Source: Pseudomonadota bacterium (lineage in GTDB: Bacteria > Pseudomonadota > Alphaproteobacteria > Micropepsales > Micropepsaceae). Taken from it: 64,000 nt of DNA. The stretch lies in NCBI GenBank assembly GCA_018241025.1, contig JAFEEQ010000013.1, forward strand, positions 124,001-188,000, read 5' to 3'. Position 1 is the stretch's first letter; each line of letters begins with the position of its first letter. Below, one piece after another: positions 53,434-61,802 of this stretch. A model generated the notes under the pieces. It was not told the DNA's origin. It searched no databases and saw nothing but the letters and a program-made list of their open reading frames with translations. The translations under genes were made by a program, and so were the position numbers.

Positions 53434-53916
53434 TCAAAAACTATGATGCCCGGATTGGGCGCGACGCGCCGCGGCTGCGAGAAGGGCGCGCCACCATCCG
53501 GCATGGCGTTCGAGAAAGAGTATGTCGGCAAAGCCGTGCCGTGCGAGGTGCTCGCGCGGAACGCTGTCCCAGCCGCGATGTTCGACGGTGACGCGGGTCT
53601 CGTTGCCGGCGGCTTCGAAGCGGACCTCGACCTCGGTGTGCTGGTCCTTGGTGAAGGTCGCCTGGCGCCAGCCGAAGACGAGGCGCTCGCCCGGCTGCCA
53701 GACGCGAATGCGGCCGATCTCGAACACGGTGCCGCTCGGCAGGGTTTCGATGAAGCGGCCGCCCTCCCCCGGCTCGAAGCTGAGCACGCCGCCGTCGCGC
53801 GGGGTGAAGCGGAAGAGAGGATTTGGCTGCCACCAGAGATGAATCTCGGTGGTGAAGATGTCGAAGGTCTCGCGCGGCGTCGCCGGCACGCGGACCGAAA
53901 CGAGGATTGCGCTCAT
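53434..53916 (-). CDS. SRPBCC (AHSA1-like) domain protein
   Basis: 160 residues from ATG 53916. The family core runs from SVRVPATPRETFDIFTTEIHLWW through VFEIGRIRVWQPGERLVFGWRQATFTKDQHTEVEVRF to TVEHRGWDSVPREHL, a START-like hydrophobic cavity fold of the activator-of-Hsp90-ATPase type. In bacteria these proteins are encoded with an ArsR-type repressor, as here, and probably bind a small hydrophobic ligand or act in stress response; no enzymatic activity is established. The start overlaps the arsR-like gene's stop by 4 nt. Confidence 0.85.
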   Translation of the reverse strand: MSAILVSVRVPATPRETFDIFTTEIHLWWQPNPLFRFTPRDGGVLSFEPGEGGRFIETLPSGTVFEIGRIRVWQPGERLVFGWRQATFTKDQHTEVEVRFEAAGNETRVTVEHRGWDSVPREHLARHGFADILFLERHAGWWRALLAAAARRAQSGHHSF

Positions 53917-54263
53917 CGGTCGGGTTTCCGGGCATGGCGCTTCTCGATATGCGCCTTGAGGGCGAGAAGCTGGCGACTCCATAGTGCTTCGGTGTCGGCG
54001 AGCCATTGGCGGAGATCGGCCATGGGTTCGGGCCTCAAGGTATAGATGCGGACACGGGCATCGAGCCCGTCGTGTCGCTCCTCGACAAGGCCGCTCTGGC
54101 GCAGGGCGCGGAGCTGGCGGCTCATCGCCGGGGCGCTGACGCCGACGGCTTCGGCGAGCTCGCCGGCGGCATGCGGACGCTGGGCGAGGAGATCGACGAC
54201 CTGGCGGCGCATCGGATCGGCCAGCGCCGCCAGGGCGGAGTCGATCTTCGGGCGCGGCTTCAC
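53913..54263 (-). CDS. ArsR family transcriptional regulator
   Basis: 116 residues from a GTG at 54263, overlapping the VOC gene stop by 4 nt (GTGA). Winged-helix DNA-binding segment: ALADPMRRQVVDLLAQRPHAAGELAEAVGVSAPAMSRQLRALRQSGLVEERHDGLDARVRIYTL. The metal-binding Cys pattern of true ArsR/SmtB sensors is missing, so this is the metal-free SRPBCC-associated ArsR type. It likely represses the VOC-arsR-SRPBCC operon. The C-terminal helix, LEAHI..KRH, is poorly conserved. Confidence 0.85.
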   Translation of the reverse strand: MKPRPKIDSALAALADPMRRQVVDLLAQRPHAAGELAEAVGVSAPAMSRQLRALRQSGLVEERHDGLDARVRIYTLRPEPMADLRQWLADTEALWSRQLLALKAHIEKRHARKPDR

Positions 54264-54724
54264 TTGAACTCCGCCGTGCGGTCCTTGATGCCCATCTCGC
54301 GTTCCCAGTCGGCGCTGGCGACGGCGGCGATCGGCTGGTGGAAGTTCCAGACATGGCCTTCGAGATCGAGCGCGCGATAGGTGCGGTCGCCATAGGGCTC
54401 GTCGCGCGGCTCCTGCACGATGCGGGCGCCGGCGGCGCGCGCGGTCTCGCAATGGCCGCGCAGATCGGCGAGCTCGACACGGATGAACTGCGTGCCGACG
54501 CCGCCGAGCGAGGCCGGGCTCTTCATCTGCGCGGGGCCGAGAAGCTCCGGGCTGCCCCATTCGCGCATCACGCCGATATCGGAACCCCGATAGTTGAGCA
54601 CGCAATGCGCCAGCTCGTTCCTGTCGTCGGTGAGCAGCATGGTGATCTCCAGACCGAAGGCCTTGCGGAGCCAATGCACCGCAGCCATGGGATCGCGGTA
54701 GGCGAGTGCGGGAACGACGGCCAT
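54260..54724 (-). CDS. VOC family (glyoxalase/bleomycin resistance-like) protein
   Basis: 154 residues starting at ATG 54724 with AAAGGA just upstream. Vicinal oxygen chelate repeats: the N-terminal VVPALAYRDPMAAVHWLRKAFGLEIT and the C-terminal RALDLEGHVWNFHQP, the latter a common signature of PhnB/glyoxalase-like proteins that often bind metal and a small ligand. Function unassigned. It heads the operon with arsR and SRPBCC genes (4-nt overlaps), a gene trio seen widely; the AT-rich 54740-54780 segment upstream probably holds the promoter and operator. Confidence 0.85.
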   Translation of the reverse strand: MAVVPALAYRDPMAAVHWLRKAFGLEITMLLTDDRNELAHCVLNYRGSDIGVMREWGSPELLGPAQMKSPASLGGVGTQFIRVELADLRGHCETARAAGARIVQEPRDEPYGDRTYRALDLEGHVWNFHQPIAAVASADWEREMGIKDRTAEFK

Positions 54725-54825
54725 GGGACGTTTCCTTTCGTGTTTCGATAATATTTAACAGAAAATGCAACTAATGAGTCAAGAGGGCTCGGCGCTGTTC
54801 ATCCTGCAGACGTGGAGATCCAGCC

Positions 54826-56214
54826 CTAGTTCTGCGGATCGCCGGAGGCGCCGAGGCCGTGCGCGCCGGGATCGGGCAGCGCGACGCAGGTGCCGTTGTC
54901 GCAGACGATGGCGTTGATCGTGTCGTAGGGCGCGACGCCGGTCGAATGAAGATCGCTGCGCTCGAGGATCACGTCGCCGCGCGCCAGGCGGGCCAGCGCA
55001 TAGCCCATCGCCGCCGCGCCATTGGGACCGCCGGCGCCGGCGCCGGTCAGCGTCATGGTGCCGCCCTCGACCGCGATCACCGGCGTCAGGAAGGCCGCGG
55101 CAAGACCGGCGGTGCCGTGCGACGGCGAAAGCGCGAGCGTGACGCCGGTGCCTTCGGCATTGTGGCCCGAGCCGAACGGACCGTTCATCGTCACCGCGCA
55201 GGAAACCGACTGGCCGTTGCGGTCGGTGACCGCGAAGCCGGTGGCGCCGAGGTCCTGCGGCAGGCTGGTCACATTAAATTGCGTCAATGCCTGTTTCACC
55301 GCGACCGCGACAGAGGCCTGGAGATCGTTGGCGCCGAGGCTCGTCTGCTGGGCGCGGTCGAGCGTGCCGAACAGTGCCCCCGCGAAGGCGCCTGCGCCGG
55401 TGCCCTGGCGCGGGAGATAGACGGTCTGGTTGCCCATCTGGAGCGCCTGCGGCGTCGTGCGCAGGCCCTGATAGCGGGCGAATTCGGGGACATCGATGGC
55501 GCCACCCTGGGCCTGTTGATAGGCCAGAATGCGGGCACCGACATTGCCCTTGTAGAAGCCCGCCGGGCCTTGGGTGCGGATCGCGGCCAGCGTCATCGCG
55601 AGCTCGGGATTGCGCACGACCGTGCCGGGGCCCTTGGCGATGCCCGATTCGTCGAGGAATTCGGCGGAGAGATTCGCGTCGAGACGGATCACGTCCTGCG
55701 CCGCCGCAAGGCGCGTCGCCAGCGCCTGCGAAATCGGGAAGCCGGCCGAGGCATAGGACTCGCCGGGCGAAACATCGCGCTGCCAGGGCAGGACGCCATA
55801 GGCGCTCTGCAACATGGCGAAGCCGCGGACATTTCCGGGGACGGCGTAGTCGCCGCCATTGCCGGCGTCGCGGGCGAGGAAATCGAACTCCTCGACCTGG
55901 TTGCGCGCGGCATCGCGGACGATGCACATGCCGCCGCCGCCGAGGCCGGCAGCGACCGGATAAGTCACGGAAAGCGCGAAATACATGGCGGTCGCGGCAT
56001 CGGCTGCGCTGCCGCCTTCGGCGAGGATCGCGGCACCGGCCTTCACCGCATAGGGCTCGTCTCCGACGATGAGGGCGCCGGCCGTGTCGCTGCTGAACCC
56101 GCCGTCGAGGACGTTGCTGCGGACGTAGTTGACCGGGCCGACCACGACGGTTTGGCACCCCGCCAGAAGCAGCAGGCCGGAGACGCAGGCCAGAAGGCGC
56201 GAGCGCAGGATCAC
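54826..56214 (-). CDS. Gamma-glutamyltransferase-like lipoprotein, catalytic Thr changed
   Basis: 462 residues, lipoprotein signal with lipobox LLLLAGCQ (Cys20). Family features: GSAADAATAMYFALSVTYPVAAGLGGGGM near residue 70, GFYKGNVGARI, and SFGSGHNAEGT-like GPFGSG. The subunit-processing/nucleophile motif TTHxSVxD of GGT reads here, aligned without gaps, DLGATGFAVTDRNG: the nucleophile position is Ala and the His is Gly. Also shorter than the usual 560-580. It may be an inactive or altered member; alternatively the next Thr could serve. Known GGTs hydrolyse gamma-glutamyl bonds of glutathione. Divergent from the M48 peptidase gene. Confidence 0.8.
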   Translation of the reverse strand: MILRSRLLACVSGLLLLAGCQTVVVGPVNYVRSNVLDGGFSSDTAGALIVGDEPYAVKAGAAILAEGGSAADAATAMYFALSVTYPVAAGLGGGGMCIVRDAARNQVEEFDFLARDAGNGGDYAVPGNVRGFAMLQSAYGVLPWQRDVSPGESYASAGFPISQALATRLAAAQDVIRLDANLSAEFLDESGIAKGPGTVVRNPELAMTLAAIRTQGPAGFYKGNVGARILAYQQAQGGAIDVPEFARYQGLRTTPQALQMGNQTVYLPRQGTGAGAFAGALFGTLDRAQQTSLGANDLQASVAVAVKQALTQFNVTSLPQDLGATGFAVTDRNGQSVSCAVTMNGPFGSGHNAEGTGVTLALSPSHGTAGLAAAFLTPVIAVEGGTMTLTGAGAGGPNGAAAMGYALARLARGDVILERSDLHSTGVAPYDTINAIVCDNGTCVALPDPGAHGLGASGDPQN

Positions 56215-56248
56215 GATGTCGTTCCCTTAATTATGTCTGCGGCAGTTA

Positions 56249-56266
56249 ACCGGTCCGCAGACCGGT
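56249..56266. promoter_or_regulatory. Inverted repeat between divergent GGT-like and M48 genes
   Basis: ACCGGTC (56249-56255) and GACCGGT (56260-56266) form a perfect 7-bp inverted repeat with a 4-bp spacer in the 122-bp gap between divergent genes. Four bp further, TTGACG (56270-56275) could be a weak -35 element for the M48 gene. Likely an operator, function unproven. Confidence 0.35.
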
Positions 56267-56336
56267 ACGTTGACGCCGCTTGCGCGCCCACATACGGTCC
56301 CCGGCGGGCGCGGGGAACGTTAGGAGAGTTCAAGCC

Positions 56337-57767
56337 TTGCCGTTTTGCAACCCTTTGCCCCAAATCCGGATATTTGCCGACTGGCTTTCGCGTCGCAGCG
56401 TTAAGATTGCGGCGCTGGGCCGTGTCGTGGCGTTTTTCATCGGCGTGCTGGCAGGCCTGACCGCGATCAGCGGTCCCGCCATGGCGCAGGGACTGGTGTT
56501 GCTGCGCGACACCGAAACCGAGCGTGCGCTGCGCTCCTATGAGGATCCGCTGCTCAAGGCCGGCGGTCTCGATCCGGCGGCGGTGAAGATCTATCTCGTC
56601 AACGATCCCTCGGTGAACGCCTTCGTCGCCGAAGGCCAGAACATGTTCATCCTGACCGGCATGATCATGTTCGCAGAGAATCCCGGCGAGCTGAAAGGCG
56701 TGATGGCACACGAGACCGGCCATATGGTCGCCGGCCATCTGTCGCGCGACACCGCCGCGATCCAGAAGGCGACGATCCCGATGCTGCTGTCGATGGTCGT
56801 CGGCATCGCCGCGATCGCCGCCGGCGCGGGCCAGGCCGGCATGCTGATCCTGATGAGCGGACAGAGCATCGCCCAGGCGCAGTTCAACGCCTTCAGCCGG
56901 GTGCAGGAAGCGACCGCCGACCAGATCGCGATCAAGCTGCTGAACAAGACGCACCAATCGTCGCGCGGATTGCTGGCGACCTTCCAGCGACTGGCCGACG
57001 AAGAGGCGCGCGCCGCCGACCGCATCGACGCCTATGCCTCGGACCATCCGATGGGCCGCGAGCGCGTCGCCAATCTGGAATCGGAAGTCGAGGCTTCGCC
57101 CTACAAGGACGTGCCGGAAGACCCGGCGGTCACCCATGAATACGACATGATCAAGGCCAAGCTGATCGGTTACGTCGACAACGTGAAGGACGTGTTCAAC
57201 CGCTATCCGCTGAGCGACACGTCGAAGCCCGCGCGCTATGCCCGCGCCATGGCCTATTCTCGGATGCCCGACCTGCCCAAGGCGCTGGCCGAGATCAACA
57301 GCCTGATCAAGGACGAGCCGAACAATCCCTATTTCTACGAAGTGCTCGGGCAGATCTATGTCAGCATGGCGAAGCCGGAGCTGGGCGTCACGGCCTATCA
57401 GAAGAGCGTCGACCTGATGCCGGACGCGCCGCAGCTGCGCGTCGCGCTCGCCGCGGCGCAGCTTGCGACCGAGAGGCCCACGCTGGCCAAGCCCGCGCTC
57501 GACAATCTCAAGCTGGCGCTGTCGCGCGAGGACGACGATCCGTTCGCGTGGTACGAGGCGGCACAGGCCTATAGCGCGATGAACAACGTGCCGATGGCCG
57601 ATCTCGCCACCGCCGAGCGCTATTACTCGATCGGCGCGATGGCGCAGGCGGCACAGTTCGCGGTGCGAGCGCGGCATGGGCTCGACCAGGGCTCGCCCGA
57701 CTGGCAGCGCGCCAACGATATCGTCGCCATCGCGGTGCCGGCCGCGCGCGCGCAGCAGGGACAGTAG
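56337..57767 (+). CDS. M48 family metalloprotease with TPR repeats (BepA-like)
   Basis: 476 residues. Start TTG 56337 is chosen because TAGGAGAG lies 8 nt before it; TTG 56280 would add 19 unlikely residues. A signal segment (VVAFFIGVLAGLTAISGPAMA) precedes an M48 catalytic domain: HETGHMVAGH at 125-134 with zinc-binding His pair and catalytic Glu, and the third ligand Glu in QEATADQIAIKLL. The hydrophobic loop MLLSMVVGIAAIAAGAG separates them. The C-terminal half (from about 240) holds TPR-like helices. BepA, the model, assembles and degrades outer membrane proteins such as LptD; a similar role is probable. DsbA-like gene follows 2 nt after the stop. Confidence 0.88.
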   Translation: MPFCNPLPQIRIFADWLSRRSVKIAALGRVVAFFIGVLAGLTAISGPAMAQGLVLLRDTETERALRSYEDPLLKAGGLDPAAVKIYLVNDPSVNAFVAEGQNMFILTGMIMFAENPGELKGVMAHETGHMVAGHLSRDTAAIQKATIPMLLSMVVGIAAIAAGAGQAGMLILMSGQSIAQAQFNAFSRVQEATADQIAIKLLNKTHQSSRGLLATFQRLADEEARAADRIDAYASDHPMGRERVANLESEVEASPYKDVPEDPAVTHEYDMIKAKLIGYVDNVKDVFNRYPLSDTSKPARYARAMAYSRMPDLPKALAEINSLIKDEPNNPYFYEVLGQIYVSMAKPELGVTAYQKSVDLMPDAPQLRVALAAAQLATERPTLAKPALDNLKLALSREDDDPFAWYEAAQAYSAMNNVPMADLATAERYYSIGAMAQAAQFAVRARHGLDQGSPDWQRANDIVAIAVPAARAQQGQ

Positions 57768-57769
57768 AC

Positions 57770-58525
57770 ATGATCGCACAGTGGAAGATCGCGGCGCTCG
57801 GTGCGCTGGGCGGTGCGGTGCTGGCCGTCGCCGTGGTGTTCGGCGTGGCCGCGCTGGGGTTCTTTCCGCATCCGAAGAACGACGGGCGCGAGATCCGCGC
57901 CTATCTGCTCGACCATCCGCAGGTGCTGGCCGAGGTGTCGGAAAAGCTGCAGGACGTGCAGGCCGCGGCCGCCGACCAGGCGCAACAGGATGCTCTGCGC
58001 GCCATCGGTCTCAAGGCGTTCTTCGATCCCAAGGTCGCTTTCGTCAGCGGCCCGGCGGATGCCAAGAAATCGATCGTCGAGTTCTTCGACTACAATTGCG
58101 TGCATTGCCGCAATGCCCTGCCCGCGATGAAGGCCTATTACGAGGCGCATCAGCACGATACGCGCTTCGCCTTCATCGACTTCCCGATCTTCGGGGACGC
58201 GTCCAACGCGGCGGCGCGCGCGGCGGTGGCAGCGCGGATGCAGCCCGACAAGTATATCGCATTCTCCTTCGCGCTGATGGGCACCAAGGGACCGGTGACC
58301 GTGGACAGCGTCTATGCGACGGCCAAGGCGGTCGGCCTCGACATCCCGAAACTGATCGCGGACATGCAGGATCCGCGCGTCGACGAGACGCTAAAGGCGG
58401 CGCACCAGCTGGCGACACGGCTGCTGGTCGACGGCACCCCGACCTTCATCTTCAACGGCCGCGTCCGCCCCGGCGAGGTGAACGAAGAGACCCTGCGCGA
58501 CATCATGGCCGGCAAGGCGATCTGA
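57770..58525 (+). CDS. DsbA family thioredoxin-like protein (ScsC/Com1-like)
   Basis: 251 residues. An N-terminal signal anchor (about 7-32) is followed by an N-terminal helical region, then the thioredoxin fold with CVHC in FFDYNCVHCRNALPAM and the cis-Pro in VDGTPTFIFNGRVRPG. The layout matches periplasmic disulfide enzymes such as ScsC, with an N-terminal oligomerisation helix. It should form or shuffle disulfides in secreted proteins. Operon with the M48 protease (2-nt gap) suggests joint work on outer membrane protein folding. The end is convergent with the EamA transporter gene. Confidence 0.88.
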   Translation: MIAQWKIAALGALGGAVLAVAVVFGVAALGFFPHPKNDGREIRAYLLDHPQVLAEVSEKLQDVQAAAADQAQQDALRAIGLKAFFDPKVAFVSGPADAKKSIVEFFDYNCVHCRNALPAMKAYYEAHQHDTRFAFIDFPIFGDASNAAARAAVAARMQPDKYIAFSFALMGTKGPVTVDSVYATAKAVGLDIPKLIADMQDPRVDETLKAAHQLATRLLVDGTPTFIFNGRVRPGEVNEETLRDIMAGKAI

Positions 58526-58529
58526 TCCG

Positions 58530-59366
58530 TCAGTGCGATAGCGAAAGGCATGCGGCGCCGACGGCGATCACGGCGATGGCCGCGATGCGCCGCGGCGTGA
58601 GCTTCTCGCCCAGAATGAGCCAGCCGATCAGAGCCGCGAAAAGGATGCTGGTTTCGCGCAACGCCGAAACCTGACCCATCGGCGCGACCGACATCGACAC
58701 GATGACGATGCCGTAGGCGACCATCGACACGGCGCCGCCGCCCGCGGCGCGCCAGGTTTGGCTATCGGCGAGTCGGATCGGCCATTTGCGCCGGAGCGCA
58801 AGATAGATCAACGGCATCGGCAGGCCCTGCACGACGAATGTCCACATCGCGTAGGAGAGCGCGTGGCCGGAGTGGCGGGCGCCGGACCCGTCGGTGAGCG
58901 TGTAACCGGCGATGAACACCCCTGCCCCGAGCGCGGCGAGAACGGAGCCGAGATGGGCGCGGTCGACGCCGCGGGCACAGGCGAAGATGCCGCCCGAAAC
59001 GAGAACGACTCCGATGAGCGCGAGCGGCGGCAGATGCTCTCCGGCGATCAACGTGGCGCCGAGCGTTACGAGCAGCGGCGAGGCACCGCGCGCGATGGGA
59101 TAGATCTGGCCGAAATCGCCGCTGTGATAGGCGCGAACGAGGAAGAAGCAGTAGCCGATCTGGAGCACGGCGGAGAGCGCGACGTTGGGCCAGCTCGCCG
59201 GATCGGGCGCCGGCAGGATGAAGACGAAGGGCAGCGCGAGGAGCGCGCAAGTCGCCGACATCACGGTGATGCCCTGGAGACGATCGAGATGGGCGCGCAG
59301 CGCCGCGTTCCAGCCGGCATGTAGAACGGCGGCGCCGAGAACAAGCGCGATGACGAGCGGGGTCAT
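58530..59366 (-). CDS. EamA/DMT superfamily transporter
   Basis: 278 residues, ten hydrophobic segments in two EamA repeats (starting MTPLVIALVLGAAVLHAGWNAALRAHL and the second after ACARGVDRAHLGSVLAALGAGVFI). Members export or import small metabolites such as amino acids; substrate not predictable. Sequence carries ARGASPLLVTLGATLIAGE and the C-terminal LGEKLTPRRIAAIAVIAVGAACL typical of the family. Convergent with the DsbA-like gene, 4 nt between the stops. No partner nearby. Confidence 0.88.
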   Translation of the reverse strand: MTPLVIALVLGAAVLHAGWNAALRAHLDRLQGITVMSATCALLALPFVFILPAPDPASWPNVALSAVLQIGYCFFLVRAYHSGDFGQIYPIARGASPLLVTLGATLIAGEHLPPLALIGVVLVSGGIFACARGVDRAHLGSVLAALGAGVFIAGYTLTDGSGARHSGHALSYAMWTFVVQGLPMPLIYLALRRKWPIRLADSQTWRAAGGGAVSMVAYGIVIVSMSVAPMGQVSALRETSILFAALIGWLILGEKLTPRRIAAIAVIAVGAACLSLSH

Positions 59367-59428
59367 GGCTTAGCTGCGAGGCGTTGCGAAAGCTGGGGCC
59401 GCCGCTTTCGTTTTCAATGCAACGTGCG

Positions 59429-59839
59429 TCACTCCATGCTCCAGTCTTCCCAGACAAGACCGGGGACCTGAGCGAATTCCCGCGTGTTTGCCGTGACGAG
59501 AGTCGCGCCGCGGCGGATTGCGCGCGCCGCGATCAGGAGGTCGTAGGGACCGATGAGAGTACCCTTTGCCGCAAGCGTTGCGCGAAGCTCGCCGGCGGCC
59601 CTGGCATCGTCTGCGTCGAAAGGCAGAACCATGATTCCCTGATCCAGAAAAGAGCGGAGCGCCCTCGCGTTTTCCGACCATCGCTTGCTGTTCGCCACGC
59701 CGAACCAAAGTTCGAACAAAGCGACCGTCGAAATCGCCAGTTCATGGCCAGCATTCTGCGTTTCGAAAAAGCGCGTGCGATGCGCGGAATTCCGGTTGAT
59801 GAAGCCGATGGCGGCGCTCGTGTCCAGAAGGACGATCAA
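59429..59839 (-). CDS. vapC: VapC-type PIN domain ribonuclease toxin
   Basis: 136 residues. PIN acidic residues: Asp6 in VLLDTSAAI, Glu43 in LFELWFG, Asp100 in GPYDLLIAARA, then TANTREF near the end, together a magnesium-binding nuclease site. VapC toxins cut RNA (often tRNA or rRNA loops) when freed from the antitoxin. ATG 59839 overlaps the stop of vapB by 4 nt. All conserved residues are intact, so it is predicted active. This is the second toxin-antitoxin pair of the window, in a region of normal composition. Confidence 0.88.
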   Translation of the reverse strand: MIVLLDTSAAIGFINRNSAHRTRFFETQNAGHELAISTVALFELWFGVANSKRWSENARALRSFLDQGIMVLPFDADDARAAGELRATLAAKGTLIGPYDLLIAARAIRRGATLVTANTREFAQVPGLVWEDWSME

Positions 59840-60111
59840 TCGAATGAATCCAGCGGATCCGGCGGCGGCATGGGTGATTGCTGACGACCTTCTTCCATGA
59901 AGCGGCCCTGCGCGTGCTTGTCGATTTCAGCCATCCAGGCGTCGAATTCCTGGCGCGTCATGGGTTTGCGCTTCTGAATGGGGCGCAAGGTGACCGTGTC
60001 TCCCGTCTGACTGACTTCGACCTCGTCACCGGGCAAGCGGACATCATCGGGAAGAGCCACCAATTGACTATTTCCCTGATTGATCAATTTGGCCGTCTTC
60101 GGGTCGGTCAT
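59836..60111 (-). CDS. vapB: VapB-type antitoxin with AbrB-like DNA-binding domain
   Basis: 91 residues from ATG 60111. The AbrB/MazE swapped-hairpin N-terminus TAKLINQGNSQLVALPDDVRLPGDEVEVSQTGDTVTLRP is complete; the C-terminal 35 residues (MTRQEFDAWMAEIDKHAQGRF) are the toxin-binding tail, ending in a Pro-rich DPLDSFD. It neutralises VapC and represses the vapBC promoter. A start at 60126 is possible; no ribosome-binding site is obvious. It is convergent in spacing with nothing else and lies just after the thiSG stop. Confidence 0.85.
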   Translation of the reverse strand: MTDPKTAKLINQGNSQLVALPDDVRLPGDEVEVSQTGDTVTLRPIQKRKPMTRQEFDAWMAEIDKHAQGRFMEEGRQQSPMPPPDPLDSFD

Positions 60112-60132
60112 AGGGCTTTGTAGCACAAACGC

Positions 60133-61125
60133 TCAGATAAGTCCCGTCATCGGGCTCGACGGGTCGCCGTAGTTCTTCTTCGGCATGCGGCCGGCAAGGA
60201 AGGCTTCTCGGCCGGCTTCGACAGCGAGCTTCATCGCACGCGCCATGCGCACGGGGTCCTGCGCATGGGCGATGCCGGTGTTGGAGATCACGCCGTCGCA
60301 GCCGAGCTCCATCGCCACCGCCGCGTCCGACGCCGTGCCGATGCCGGCATCGACGATCACGGGGACTTTCGCGTCTTCGATGATGAGGCGGATGTTCACG
60401 GTCGATTGGATGCCCATGCCCGAGCCGATCGGCGAGGCGAGCGGCATGATCGCGACGGCGCCCATGTCTTCGAGGCGCTTGGCCATCAGCGGGTCGTCGC
60501 TGCAATAGACCATGACCTTGAAGCCATCTTTCGTCAGCATCTCGGTGGCGCGCAGGGTTTCGAGCATGTCGGGGTAGAGCAGCTTCTTCTCGCCCAGCAC
60601 TTCGAGCTTCACGAGATCCCAGCCGCCGGCCTCGCGCGCGAGGCGGAGCGTGCGGACCGCGTCTTCGCCGGTGAAGCAGCCGGCGGTGTTGGGGAGATAA
60701 GTGACCTTCTTCGGATCGATGAAGTCGACGAGTCGCGGCTGGTTCGGATCGGAGAGGTTCACGCGGCGCACGGCGACGGTCACGATCTCCGCGCCGCTCG
60801 CTTCGAGGGCGCGGGCGTTGTCTTCGTAGCTTTTGTATTTGCCGGTGCCGATGATGAGGCGCGATGTGTAGGTCTTGCCGGCCAGGACGAAGGGCTTGTC
60901 CTCCGGGCAGGCGGGCGCGTTGCCGCCGCCGATGAAGGCGACGATCTCGTAGCGGTCGCCGTCGAGCACCATGACGCTGTCATAGGTCGAGCGCGGCACG
61001 ATCTCGAGATTGCGCTCGACCGCGATCTTGCGCGGGTCGAGTCCGAGTGCGGCGAGCATGCCCTTGATGCTGAGACTGGCGCCGAAGGCTTTCGGCTCGC
61101 CGTTGACGATGACGTTCACTGCCAT
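60133..61125 (-). CDS. Fused sulfur carrier protein ThiS / thiazole synthase ThiG
   Basis: 330 residues. Residues 1-68 are ThiS ([14 protein letters not shown], ending IVAFIGGG at 66-68), joined to ThiG (from about 78, [23 protein letters not shown] to the TIM-barrel end [17 protein letters not shown]). ThiS must be activated at its C-terminal Gly-Gly by adenylation and take up sulfur; here it is followed by ThiG, so the fusion must be cleaved or use the internal Gly-Gly. The product builds the thiazole half of thiamine. A TPP riboswitch lies directly upstream. Confidence 0.92.
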   Translation of the reverse strand: MAVNVIVNGEPKAFGASLSIKGMLAALGLDPRKIAVERNLEIVPRSTYDSVMVLDGDRYEIVAFIGGGNAPACPEDKPFVLAGKTYTSRLIIGTGKYKSYEDNARALEASGAEIVTVAVRRVNLSDPNQPRLVDFIDPKKVTYLPNTAGCFTGEDAVRTLRLAREAGGWDLVKLEVLGEKKLLYPDMLETLRATEMLTKDGFKVMVYCSDDPLMAKRLEDMGAVAIMPLASPIGSGMGIQSTVNIRLIIEDAKVPVIVDAGIGTASDAAVAMELGCDGVISNTGIAHAQDPVRMARAMKLAVEAGREAFLAGRMPKKNYGDPSSPMTGLI

Positions 61126-61133
61126 GTTCTCCT

Positions 61134-61218
61134 CTCCCTACGCCGGCATGACCCGGATCAGGTTCGAAGGGACTTGGGCGGGATGCCCAATCTCAGCCTT
61201 TGCAGGCGCCCCTGGGAC
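61134..61218 (-). promoter_or_regulatory. TPP riboswitch (THI element) before thiSG
   Basis: On the minus strand the segment contains the conserved CTGAGA, GAACCTGATC and TCATGCCGGCGTAGGGA blocks of the THI box, with an outer stem of GGGG...CCCC type. It ends only about 9 nt before the ATG at 61125, and GAGAGGAG, the ribosome-binding site, follows the final stem. This suggests translational repression when TPP is bound. Confidence 0.93.
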
Positions 61219-61331
61219 GGCGCGGACATTAACGCCCTGCGCGCGCGGGATAAACCCCGATAGCGTTTGTGTTTCCGTTCCTTCGGGCTTGCCAGTATAA
61301 GGGGCGAATCCAGCCTATCTTCGGAGTGTGC

Positions 61332-61802
61332 GTGGCCAAATCCGGCAACAAAAACAAGGCCTTGCCGATCTACGTCCTGAACGGACCGACGCTCAATCTG
61401 CTCGGCACCCGCGAGCCGGAGATCTATGGCCGCACGACGCTGGCCGAGATCGGCAAGCTGACGGCCGCGCGGGCGAAGACTCACGGGCTCGCCATCGTGT
61501 TCCGCCAGTCGAACCATGAGGGCGAGCTGGTCGACTGGATCCAGGAAGCACGGACAAAGGGCTGCGGTGTGATCCTCAACGGCGCGGCCTATACCCATAC
61601 CTCGATCGCGATCTACGACGCGCTGAAGGCGCTCGATAAGCCGATCATCGAAGTGCATCTCTCCAACCCGCATGCGCGGGAACCTTTTCGTCACCGATCC
61701 TTTGTCAGCAAGGTCGCCACCGGTGTGATCTGCGGTCTAAAGGAACAGGGCTATCTGGCGGCCGTCGACGCGATGGCCGTCCTCATCAAGGACAAGGCAT
61801 GA
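61332..61802 (+). CDS. aroQ: 3-dehydroquinate dehydratase, type II
   Basis: 156 residues from GTG 61332, with CGGAG five nt before. The type II signatures are all seen: [18 protein letters not shown] with the catalytic Tyr, [30 protein letters not shown] with catalytic His, and [17 protein letters not shown]. It dehydrates 3-dehydroquinate in the shikimate pathway. Its stop overlaps the accB ATG by 4 nt, so aroQ-accB-accC form one operon, a common alphaproteobacterial arrangement. Confidence 0.94.
   Translation: MAKSGNKNKALPIYVLNGPTLNLLGTREPEIYGRTTLAEIGKLTAARAKTHGLAIVFRQSNHEGELVDWIQEARTKGCGVILNGAAYTHTSIAIYDALKALDKPIIEVHLSNPHAREPFRHRSFVSKVATGVICGLKEQGYLAAVDAMAVLIKDKA

Noticed and set aside
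60068..60505. Extra ORF overlapping the thiSG 3' end
   Set aside because: Arg/His-rich shadow frame of thiSG with no ribosome-binding site.
61137..61218. Reading the thiSG leader as a transcription terminator only
   Set aside because: The conserved CTGAGA, GAACCTGATC and TCATGCCGG blocks match the THI box, which explains the stem structure.
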